From NCBI GenBank assembly GCA_002803225.1, contig NXFV01001904.1:62001-126000 (forward strand): a DNA stretch of 64,000 bases, read 5' to 3'. The translations under genes and the position numbers were made by a program. This DNA is from Gamarada debralockiae (Eukaryota > Ascomycota > Leotiomycetes > Helotiales > Hyphodiscaceae). Positions within the stretch are counted from its first letter, which is position 1. Each line of letters opens with the position of its first letter. Below the pieces are notes generated by a model that was not told the origin of the DNA, did no database searches, and saw only the letters and a program-made list of their open reading frames with translations. Positions 45,649 through 54,642 of the stretch are shown here, piece after piece.

Positions 45649-46616
45649 TCATTGATCTCCTGCGTCCGAAAGAGGTAATCCAAACCACCCACTCAGCAAC
45701 AACAGCCATTGCAAGCCCCACAATCTTGGGTATTGATCGAACGTCTTCCTTCCTCGTTGGGTGTCCCGCAGCGTCCCCAATCGCTCGTTCAAAGTCTCAA
45801 AATGCCATATGTTCATCATTGGTATGAGAAATACCTGGCCACCAACACGCATATCATCAGATGGTTCATCAACAGGGCTTCTCAGCAAAGCTTGAGCAGC
45901 TAGGACATGTGCGTCCACAGCATTCTCTTGATACGTGAAGTCGAACAGATTTTTGCCATTGTCGATTTGAAATTTCAGTTTGCCGGCCGCAGCGGTATCA
46001 GCGAATGCCTTGGCAGTCGCGCCGTTCTCTCCGAACATGGATCCGGTCGGATTGAGGCGGTCAACATACCGCCTTTGATGGTGCTATTTGCATCAAGAAC
46101 AAGTTGGTCCCCCAGCGCCTTCGAGTGCGAGTAGATCTCTTTTTGCTCCGGTAGATAGACTAGAGGGAAGCTTTCGTCTCCTTCGACTAAGTAGCTGACT
46201 GCATTATGGATAACGGAGGCATTTGATGTGTACACAAACGCTTTCGCACCTAGCCCCTATAGAACTCACGTTAGCATTGCCTCAATCGGAAAAATCCACC
46301 GATTCAATGCCTACTTTGGCATATTCAAGTAGGTTGCGTGTACCCTCAACATTGACTTTCAAATACAGAGGAAGATCAAAGAGGCCATAAGATGTGGAAG
46401 CTGTATGGAAAACGACCTGCGGCTAGACTTTGCGAAGCGCACAATAGACTTCATCCTTGACTGAGATGTCCACATCATGATATTCGACTAAGGGGAAACG
46501 ATTCTGCGTCGTTCGTAAATCGAAGACGGACAATTGAGGCTGTGGCTCCAACTTAAGTAGCTCTCTACGACTCTGTGGCCAAGAGAGCCACAACTTCCGA
46601 CAACGAGAGCCGACAT
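45649..46616 (-). pseudogene. Erg26-like 3-beta-HSD/NAD-epimerase, multiply broken
   Basis: Starts MSALVVGSCGSLGHRVVES, a Rossmann opening for an NAD(P)-dependent steroid dehydrogenase/epimerase. It then needs a frame change at about 46550-46565 to reach LSVFDLRTTQNRFPLVEYHD. A TAG stop at 46423-46425 follows, within ALRKV-stop-PQVVFHTAS, where Lys or similar is expected. Next comes a still usable intron, 46257-46314. The active-site region follows (AFVYTSNASVIHNA, EIYSHSKALGDQ; Y-x3-K is YSHSK). A further frame change near 46045 leads to MFGENGATAKAFADTAAAG and the C-terminal part ending at 45649. Intact relatives include sterol-4-alpha-carboxylate 3-dehydrogenase and secondary-metabolite homologues. 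With three breaks no functional protein is possible, so this is presumably an extra copy and not the essential erg26. Confidence 0.8.
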
Positions 46617-47337
46617 GATGGGTGGCGTGTTATTCATGGTAGAGTTATGATGAAGTTCTTGACTTGAGCACAACAGCGCAAGAGAGAGGGAAATATCGAA
46701 GCAGGCAAGCTGGTAGACTCAGAATGATACTTGTACGAAAATCACAAATCCGAATGAATTCCCTCTCTTCAATGCACACTGGACAGGATGTGTCACCAGG
46801 TTGGCACAGATCGTTGCTGTGATTGCTACGTCGTATTGATAAAGACACTGCAATCCCGGATACCGGGCAAAACTCCCATCCGCCGTAGACATGGCGCAGA
46901 TATGCGGGGAGTGTAAAAGGTGAAATATGAAAGACTGCTCACTATTGTAACTTAAGCATTGATGGTTCGTGTTCGTGTTCTTTCTGTCACGAAAAGAGCT
47001 CGAGGCCTCGCGCCTCGATCCTTGCACATGCGAATTTCAACCCCATTTCTGTCAGACTTGCATTGGCATCGCAAACACATCCAAATCACGATGTCAAAAC
47101 ATCTCATGGATTGATCACATTGACTAGAGCTATATACAGCTCATATGAAGCTTCAACAGACTCGAAAAGACGGTGTTTAAGCAGTCCACTCCTCCGCTGG
47201 CCTGGATAGTAATCAACAATCTCACCGGGACCTCGGCTTAAAATGGCATCTGAAGCTCAGCCTTCATATTTCTCCCCAAACTCACATATCCACTCTCCAG
47301 CTTTCTTATTTATCTCCAACTAACATATATATTCAAA
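46617..47337. other. Divergent intergenic region
   Basis: About 720 bp between the Erg26-like pseudogene (minus) and the enoyl-CoA isomerase-like gene (plus). A plausible TATA-like ATATATATTC lies just 5' of the plus start (about 47325). No gene recognised; a minus frame at 46719-47027 has no family resemblance. Confidence 0.4.
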
Positions 47338-48222
47338 ATGGCAACTAAAACACTCTTCACAGTTCCAGTTCTCGCATCACCCACTTCCGAAAAGAGCAAT
47401 GGCACATTCGTCTGCACATCCTCCACTGCAGGAGTCTATCTCCTAACATTCACCTCCCCACCAGACAACCGTCTCACAACAGCCTTCTGCCAGGCTTTCA
47501 TCCTAGCTCTCGACATCATCGAATTCTCATACCCGCCAGGTGTGGTTATCACCACATCCGGAATCCCGAAATTCTACAGCAATGGCCTAGATATTGAGCA
47601 TTTGAATAGTACCAAGGGCTTCTTTGCTAACAGCCTGTTTGCTCTTTTTACGAGGCTTTTGACGTATGTTCACCCCCCTTCTGATTGCGAAGGGGTTATG
47701 CTGATAATATGCAGATACCCAATGCCAACAATTGCCTTGGTAAACGGCCATGCCTTCGCCGGCGGTTTTATGGTAGCAATGTACCACGACTACCGAATTT
47801 TCAATCCATCCCGCGGCTTCCTCTGCCTCAACGAGCTCGATCTAGGCATGCCTCTCCAACCACCTATGTCCTCCATCTTCCGCCAGAAAATCACAGCTCC
47901 ACACGTATACCGCTCTCTCGTCTTAGAGGCTAAGAGATTTGGGGCCAAGGAAGCTCTGGAAGGAGGGCTTGTTGATGCATTGGGTACATTGGAGGAAACG
48001 ATAAAGTTCATTGCGGATAGGAAGTTGACGGGTAAGGCGAAGACGGGTGTTTATGGGTTGTTGAAGAGGGAGATGTATAGGGAGACGTTGGGGTATATTG
48101 AGGGGTATGAAGGTCGGGAGAAATATAATGAGGAGCTGATGAAAAAGGAGGACAAGAAGATGAAGGAGGGGAAGAGTAGGGTTGCTGAGTGGGAGAGGAA
48201 TGCTCAGAAGGCTAAATTATAG
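47338..48222 (+). CDS. Peroxisomal enoyl-CoA isomerase/hydratase (crotonase family), PTS1 AKL
   Basis: Two exons, 47338-47663 and 47715-48222; 277 aa. The 51-nt intron (GTATGT...TGCAG) is a multiple of three and has no stop, so the unspliced frame is also open. Splicing joins RLLT to YPMPTIALVNGHAFAGG, the conserved crotonase block, which supports removal. Other family features are GIPKFYSNGLDIEHL (oxyanion region) and DYRIFNPSRGFLCLNELDLG. The C-terminus is a Lys/Glu-rich helix ending in QKAKL. The last three residues, AKL, are an accepted peroxisomal targeting signal variant. It resembles fungal delta3,delta2-enoyl-CoA isomerases of unsaturated fatty acid beta-oxidation. A hydratase activity cannot be excluded. 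Confidence 0.82.
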   Translation: MATKTLFTVPVLASPTSEKSNGTFVCTSSTAGVYLLTFTSPPDNRLTTAFCQAFILALDIIEFSYPPGVVITTSGIPKFYSNGLDIEHLNSTKGFFANSLFALFTRLLTYVHPPSDCEGVMLIICRYPMPTIALVNGHAFAGGFMVAMYHDYRIFNPSRGFLCLNELDLGMPLQPPMSSIFRQKITAPHVYRSLVLEAKRFGAKEALEGGLVDALGTLEETIKFIADRKLTGKAKTGVYGLLKREMYRETLGYIEGYEGREKYNEELMKKEDKKMKEGKSRVAEWERNAQKAKL

Positions 48223-49189
48223 TTCAATATTACGGTATGTATTTTGGATCAATCTGCTTCCTTCGCTTTCCTTTTCATCGACTTCAACCACAAGATCCGA
48301 CCCCTGCCAAATTGATACCGTGACCACTTCTTCAAGACTTTTAATTTCATGTTGGGCGATTCATCAAGTGTTCGTCTTGTTTGAGAGATTGCATCCAAGT
48401 CGACTCAGATGTCCGAACGAGAAACCTACTAGAGAAGAACTCATCGTCTCTGTGATTCACTCACCTACTTTGAGCGTATTAATACCCAGTGCTTTGTACA
48501 CTTTCGGTTTCTCTGAATCCTTACAGCAGTTTCGCGCCCTTCGGTATGCTGTTCGCTGAGCTTTGAACTCAGTACTTCATAAACGATAAGCACGAGACAG
48601 AATTCGATATCACAATTCACACGTAAACTTCTCTTTGAAAGGATCTGCACTACAGCTATCACGAAATAGGATGCTGTTAGTGCGCGACTTACTGTCAAGG
48701 CCTTTGCTGTCGTTGTCAACTAGTTGAAATTGCAACAGCAGATGGATAGTCATGGCTTCTTTGCGCATGTAGTCCACATTTGAGGACCATGAGAAATGAA
48801 GGTTGCAGTTGAAATGGTCACTATAAAGACCTCACGAAGTGGCGAAATTTTACTTCTTCCACTGGGTTGATTGACGCTCTTCTTTTGACTCATTATATAT
48901 TATTACAGAGTAAGGAGACTATTCGCAACATGATATAGGACAGGGGCGAACCCAAAGGAAATCTACGCTAGGCCAAGCGGTCTTGTTCCTTACCTCTTTT
49001 TTGACACCTTCACCATCAGCCACTCCTTTAAACTCTGTTCCCTCCATAGCCAGCATCGGTACTATCCAAGCTGTTACCATTATGGGAGTCTCCTTGTGAA
49101 CAACATGCTCATTCTTTGCTATCGATGATCCTTCGCAGCATGGAAGGCAAACAGGTGGTCAGTAACATAACCTCTGAGTGTTTAAATAT
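48223..49189. other. Intergenic, ~1 kb
   Basis: 3' flank of the enoyl-CoA isomerase-like gene. A minus frame 48465-48719 and plus frame 48182-48559 have no recognisable product. No RNA gene seen. Confidence 0.4.
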
Positions 49190-49614
49190 TGTCCTTACGT
49201 GCTAACAATGGCAAGAATAAAGGTTCCCCAAGGCAAACTACAATCTACCCTCCCATCGACCTTCACACTAATCTTGGGACTACGCGTACACGGTGCACTG
49301 CTTCCATGTCGTCTCGGACTCGTCAAGATCGCTACGGCAATGATTGCCCCAACAAGATCACGTCGCATACAATCAACATACTCAGAAGACTGGAACTTGT
49401 TCCATGGATTCCAAGCTGCAGAATTATAGCGAGGAGCGTGTAGAGGACTGTGGCGGCGAGGAGACCTTCAACGGCGCTATTGGAGCGGGAGGCGCGACCG
49501 GCGAGACGGATGGTCTTGGAGATGCGGAGGGGAAAGGATTAGGGAAACGGCTGCGGAGAGGAATTGCAGGATACGGAGGATGTGTGTTTGACGGGGCGGT
49601 GGTGTTGATGCCAT
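49190..49614 (-). pseudogene. MARVEL-like small membrane protein, two frameshifts
   Basis: Three frames on the minus strand together spell a small fungal multi-span membrane protein. It begins at ATG 49614 (MASTPPPRQTHILRILQFL, then SAAVSLIL). A frame change near 49525-49540 leads to RISKTIRLAGRASRSNSAVE and the hydrophobic GLLAATVLYTLLAIILQLGI. A second change near 49346-49365 leads to VGAIIAVAILTSPRRHG and CSLPWGTFILAIVST, where a GT donor follows. The order and hydrophobic pattern match conserved ascomycete proteins with four membrane segments. I infer a single ancestral gene broken twice. Function unknown. Sequencing errors at both sites are a less likely alternative. Confidence 0.55.
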
Positions 49615-50613
49615 CTCCTGCGGCGGTACGGGTGCCATGGGTGCGTGCCATTGTCAGCAAGTGTGGTAAGGGGTAAGAAAAATTAGATTAATACTTTGGG
49701 AGGTTGGGAAGGAGATTGGAGGAGAGTGGGGAGTTATGTACACTGAGCCGCTGGGCTTTCACCACATCCTTGTGATGCGAGGTCTGCAGCCAGGACATTC
49801 AAGACAACTTGTCACGATCGCCATTCCTTCGACAATGACTAATACTTTGATACAACCCTTTGGCAAGATATCGTTATTTGGAGGCCAGAAAGTGACGTGA
49901 GAATCAACATCCGCATGTTCCGGAGTTTCCTCACTTGACCTACGTACAGGGACAATTACTTAGCAACTTAAATTGCCCAAAACTTACGATCATCGAAATA
50001 CTATGGCGCAGTCATAGCCCATGCCACACTTGGGGTAGAGGTAAGGATGGGGAATTGGGGAACAGCCATATCTTGGTGAGAATTTCTGCAATTTTGTTGT
50101 CGTCATGATAGTGACGCCTAGGGAGAGGCTACAGCTTTCGTGAAACCTTTTCTTCTGAATATGAAGACGTTCTGGATACGCCGTGTCATATCTGATGATC
50201 GGATCAGATGAGATATTAACAATTGATTCGCTTCATATGGCCCAAGAAATATCACGCTTTGCAGCCGCACATCCTTTATGTGTATATATCACGTGATGTA
50301 AGAATGAGACGGTAAGAGCAAGACAATCCAGGGCTTCAGTAAGCATTGTTGCAGGCTTCTTGAAAGGTGCGAAAATAGAGATTGTAATGTCATATATCAG
50401 CCGCAAATCCACTACCGAAGAAATCTAAACATGCCTTGATAGATCCTTGCGGCTGTGTTTTTTCTCTCACTTCGATAGTCAGAAGACTAAGTAATTGGAC
50501 TTCCATCACTCACGACGTACAGCGTCGATTTCAAAGCACAATGCAGTGAGATGATATATGCATGCAGAGGGCTTCCTCGTATTTGGGCTTGGGTATCTTT
50601 GATTACATTACTC
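49615..50613. other. Intergenic, 1 kb
   Basis: Between the membrane-protein pseudogene and bcd1. A TATATATCACGTGATG word lies at about 50281. No coding sequence recognised. Confidence 0.4.
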
Positions 50614-51786
50614 TTACTCAGCTATCTCTCCTTCCTCCATATCTTCATCGGAATCGGAGCCACTACTGCTGGTCTCGCTCTCACTTGTATCTTCCTCACT
50701 ACTCGTCTCATTTGTGTCACGCATCTCCGTATCCGAATCTTGCCACGGCGGTTGTCGAGTAGCAGATAAATAGTCCCTTTCCAACATGAAGTCGTCGTCC
50801 AGAAGACCCTCTGGGGCGGCCTTCAGCACATATATTGTTGGGAATTCGAGAACTAGTCGTCTTCGTAGCAGTTTTTCGAGAGACTTATTGGGATCGAGTG
50901 GAATCAGGACCTTGGGGAAGGAGGATGGTGTTTTTGGTCGATGTAAATAGAGGTGGTAACCTTGGATGGTGGGTTTCGGCTTCTTTGGTGTGTTTCCACT
51001 TACTCCTAACTTCGTAGATTGTGCTGAAGCAGAGCACCACGCCCCTGTCACCGAATCCTGTAGTATTGATAATGCCAAGAGATCAAAAGCCCCATCCGAA
51101 TCCAACTTTGCTTCCCTCGAAAGCCTCTCTCTCTCCATCGCCTTTTGTTTCTTCTCTAACCTCCTTTCCTCATCGGTCAATCGACTCTTCCTCTCCTCTT
51201 CCAGAAGTTCCACGTAAACCTCTCCAATTGGCTTATTCCCCATCGCTTTGCTTAGTGATCTTCCCGCATTACCTTCTCGGATCCACTCGACCTGCCAATT
51301 GATACACTTCTGGTTCTTGCCCCATCTGGTGTCATTCTCCACGCTCCTCTTCATTCCCTTGGGGGCTAGCTCAACGGTAGTCCGCATTGATTTCAAAGAC
51401 CTCTCAATGGATTCTTGTCCTGGATTTTGCCTCTTCCGTTTTCGCATTTTGGCACTCCAATCTTCCGGGTCTTCGTCCCTCCTCGCCGCCGCCAATTCTC
51501 CCTTCTCCACCAAACCTCTGTCCTCGACAATTCGTTTCTCTGATCTCTCAATCTGATGCTCTATGGAATGTAGGAAGTTGTAATCATGATCGATGCCTGA
51601 CGGGGTGGCTAATTGCGACTTGGGTTTGAAGACCGTGGGGTCTCGAACTCCGTTGCATTCTGACCAAAGCTTGTGGCGGCGGGAGCACTGTAATGAGCAG
51701 GTTTGGACGGAGCAACGTGGACAAGTGTATTTGGGAACATTGGTGTGGCATATGCGGCAGAGAGAGGAGAGGAGCGGATCGTCCAT
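50614..51786 (-). CDS. Bcd1, box C/D snoRNP assembly factor (zf-HIT)
   Basis: Single exon. The open frame extends upstream, but the conserved start is MDDPLLSSLCRICHTN at 51786, giving 390 aa. The zf-HIT finger has C10, C13, C22, C25, C30, C34, H38 and C44 (CRICHTNVPKYTCPRC...CSLQCSRRHKLWSEC). The middle has a charged helical segment and the conserved RWGKNQKCINWQVEWI. A later folded region is GYHLYLHRPKTPSSFPKVLI with DPNKSLEKLLRRRLVLEFPT. The C-terminal tail is a run of Ser/Glu/Asp ending EEGEIAE. The factor is needed for stability and assembly of box C/D snoRNPs (U3, U14) and so for rRNA methylation and processing. Nuclear. Intact. Confidence 0.9.
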   Translation of the reverse strand: MDDPLLSSLCRICHTNVPKYTCPRCSVQTCSLQCSRRHKLWSECNGVRDPTVFKPKSQLATPSGIDHDYNFLHSIEHQIERSEKRIVEDRGLVEKGELAAARRDEDPEDWSAKMRKRKRQNPGQESIERSLKSMRTTVELAPKGMKRSVENDTRWGKNQKCINWQVEWIREGNAGRSLSKAMGNKPIGEVYVELLEEERKSRLTDEERRLEKKQKAMERERLSREAKLDSDGAFDLLALSILQDSVTGAWCSASAQSTKLGVSGNTPKKPKPTIQGYHLYLHRPKTPSSFPKVLIPLDPNKSLEKLLRRRLVLEFPTIYVLKAAPEGLLDDDFMLERDYLSATRQPPWQDSDTEMRDTNETSSEEDTSESETSSSGSDSDEDMEEGEIAE

Positions 51787-52648
51787 TTTGGATAAGATTG
51801 TCGCGGAGGTGGTTCGAGGCTGGGACGCTGTTGTCGCGTGAGCGGTCGTGTTATTCGAGTTTTTAAGATATGACGATCCAGTTACTTGGTGATTTTCGAA
51901 GATATAACGTTTGAGAAAGCCACGTAGCTCTCGTATGTTGGTATAATTGCCCAAGATGGCTGGGTAGTTGAATGACTGTAGTGGAGTTTGCAATGATTTG
52001 GAAATCTTCGGCTTCAAAATTTCACAGCCTTGCCCTCCTAGGCCCCACTAAAATGGGCTCCAGTCACTCTTATTAAGCATGTAGCCCTCCACTCGTCTCA
52101 CCGCAACAATTTCCCTCCTTTCGTCCTTCATCCCAAGCAAAACATCTTGATATTATTCCCAACATAGCGGTCGATGACAAGTATCTTGCACACGACCTTT
52201 TGTCTCAAATTGGGACAAAGACATTCATTCCGACTATGTCCCCAACCAGCGAACCACAAGCCCGTAAGCACCATGCTTGCTTGTCCTTGCCATTTTCCCT
52301 TCACCGACTTTTTGTCGGAGGCCTTCAACAACTTCTAAGCCCTGAGACAGCCTCGCGGATGAAATTTGCCAGGCGACCACACCGCAACTTTTGCGGTCAC
52401 ACAAAATGTTTGTGGTGTCCTCTCATTAGTTTGTACCTGCATCCCAGCTTACCAAATGTCTTACTCCTGTACCTGCGTCCACCGTTGAATTTTTCATATA
52501 CTTTTGCTGTGTGAAAGCTTCTCTTCGCTAGTTTCTGTCAGAATACATTCCACTTTTCAAGGTTTGATCTTCTATATATCTTTGCTTTTCCTCTCTCTTG
52601 TCAATAGAATATTGTTCTTTCTAGATCTCGAGCTTCACAGCAATCACC
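51787..52648. other. Divergent promoter region, bcd1 and the 217-aa gene
   Basis: About 860 bp. The last 250 bp before 52649 are pyrimidine-rich, typical of a fungal core promoter/5' UTR. A short plus frame (52200-52514) could be an upstream ORF or chance; its product is not recognised. Confidence 0.4.
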
Positions 52649-53302
52649 ATGGTCCCCAAAGATTCATCCACCGAACCTCTTCACCCAGTACCTCTGCTCG
52701 TTGAGTTACACGCAACTGTCCTTGACAGTTGGCGTGATTCCGACGGTTATGGCAACACAGATTCAGATTACTGGACCATGTCACTCCGAGTCCAGAGCTG
52801 GTCTTCCAAATCCGAACTCAGAGCTCGAATCCGATCCAACGAACCCTTAGACTCGAACGCCCTCTACTCGATCAAAGGTCGCATGTACATCAATCCGGGC
52901 AAGGAGTGGACGGATACATACGTGAGGATCGATTCGGCACAAAAGTTTCAAGGTCCCGGAACGATCCGAAGTGATAAGCAACCAACGTTCGAGGTTGTTG
53001 CTCATATACGATCGGTTCACGATACCTACATCAGCATTGCATGGTTTGCATGGGATGGATATCAGAATGCTGGGTATGATCAGGGTGCGAGGGCGAACCT
53101 CACCAGGCGGATACCACGATCTCATACTTTCGTCAATCTTCTGGCCAGGATTACAGGAACGATGAACGGCCCGGATCACAAGAAGCAATGGCAGTGTACT
53201 TGTATCGAACCCGACGTTTCAGCACCATCATTACCATCGGAGTACCTGGACACCATCATCCACGGTTTGAACACCATGCATGCCATGACCCAAATGTCAT
53301 AA
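52649..53302 (+). CDS. Unrecognised 217-aa protein
   Basis: Uninterrupted frame with a good start context (CACCATGGTCCC) behind a pyrimidine-rich leader. I do not recognise the family. The composition is that of a soluble folded protein: aromatic-rich beta-like segments (SDYWTMSLRVQSW, DTYISIAWFAWDGYQNAGYD), no signal peptide, no membrane segment. VPLLVELHATVLDSWRDSD at the N-terminus and FVNLLARITGTMNG in the C-terminal third resemble beta strands of a small barrel. That could mean an OB-like or similar fold, which is only a guess. No paralogue in the window. Confidence 0.6.
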   Translation: MVPKDSSTEPLHPVPLLVELHATVLDSWRDSDGYGNTDSDYWTMSLRVQSWSSKSELRARIRSNEPLDSNALYSIKGRMYINPGKEWTDTYVRIDSAQKFQGPGTIRSDKQPTFEVVAHIRSVHDTYISIAWFAWDGYQNAGYDQGARANLTRRIPRSHTFVNLLARITGTMNGPDHKKQWQCTCIEPDVSAPSLPSEYLDTIIHGLNTMHAMTQMS

Positions 53303-53825
53303 AGTCGATTTTGGCCTCGTCTTCAGCGTCTCTTAAGACTGCTTCGACTACCTCTGCCTTGAATCACCACGAGATTCCCAAAACCCAACAACCCTCCAGG
53401 CTCCCCAGAGCGGAATTCCACTCCTTACGAAAACAATTCCTGTAATATTCTCATCGATTGCTCCGGCCAAGAGCTAATCGACATCGATGACACGAGCACC
53501 CAGCATGCTCGCTGGCAACTAATTTCCAGGAGTGAGGCGATTGGGATGGATAGGTCCTTAGAATTGCTGGCTTGGATACGGTGGGCTGCGGGTATCCTTC
53601 TGTCAAGACTCAGAGAGCTATTTTGTATCATTCTTCTGCGCTGACATGACCGTGGGAACAAGGGATATAAAAAATAGGGCGATAGACGACTCACTCCATG
53701 TGCGCAAATACACAGATATGGAAAGTCAAACAACTTGATATCACTGACGTTACCTTTCTTCGCAAGTGTTCTTTTCCGTGACATACATGCCAGCCACAGA
53801 TCCATTTCGAGCCTCCCTCTCCCCC
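53303..53825. other. Intergenic, 3' flank of the 217-aa gene
   Basis: No coding sequence recognised; short frames on both strands only. Confidence 0.4.
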
Positions 53826-54030
53826 TCAAATCTCAAACTTCTCCACAAGCACCTCACTCAACCTCCAAAGCTGCTCCGACGTTTTCGGATCTGTTGCATA
53901 CCCCGCAACCTCAAACGGCTGACAATTTCTCAAAATAATCCCGAACCACCATCAAACTCAGGATTTATCGCCGCAGCCACCAATGTCGAAGACGCTGTCT
54001 CAATCGTCTTTCTCATCCTCCTTCAGATCG
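53826..54030 (-). pseudogene. C-terminal relic of a short-chain dehydrogenase (SDR)
   Basis: On the minus strand the last ~65 codons of a retinol-dehydrogenase-like SDR remain in two frames. The first is KTIETASSTLVAAAINPEFD (relatives have a run ending in ...ASTTLVAALDP). After a frame change near 53935 comes ILRNCQPFEVAGYATDPKTS, then EQLWRLSEVLVEKF, ending at TGA 53826-53828. Nothing of the Rossmann or catalytic YxxxK part remains upstream. A relic with one frameshift. Confidence 0.55.
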
Positions 54031-54642
54031 CTTGAAGGAGATATCTCATCACCCCATTTGCCTTTAATGAGAGGCATTGCGCGCGAGTAGGCTGCGGGGC
54101 TGTCTTCTTTGTGTGTGTGCACGTAGAGAAGTGTTTGTGGCACTGGGGAAGGTCATTAGATGGCTTGTGGTGAGAGAGGGTAGGATACGAACTTCCTGGT
54201 TGTAGGGCGAAGCTTTCTTGAGAGGAGTGCTAGGCGTTAAAAAGTATGTTGGCTGTTTTAGAGCTCCTTTGTCGAGCAACTGGGGTTTGAAAGAAGAGCC
54301 ACACATATCCCATCCATCGGCAAATCGTTAACAATATACCCCGTACTGGCTGCTGCACCTGAGGGGGTATTTCTAATGAAGACAGGAAATTCTTTTATCC
54401 TTAAGGAACGGCACGTGATCCACAATCTCTTGCAGCTGATGATTGTTGCCTCAGGCCTGAAAATTCACGCATGAGCTGCTGTGCCTTCTCAGGCTGGACG
54501 TGGTAACCAATCGTACGCATTAGCTCCACTTTGTAGGCATCCAACTCAGTTTTGGCTCTCGCATTTTCATAACTGCTTACGTGAAGTTGGGTAAGTATGG
54601 GAAAGACTCAAGCAGTTGTTACTGGATTTATAGAAACCGATC
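54031..54642. other. Promoter region of the Trp-rich HET gene
   Basis: About 610 bp. A GCACGTGATCC word lies at about 54412. No coding sequence recognised; minus frame 54064-54306 is unrecognised. Confidence 0.4.
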
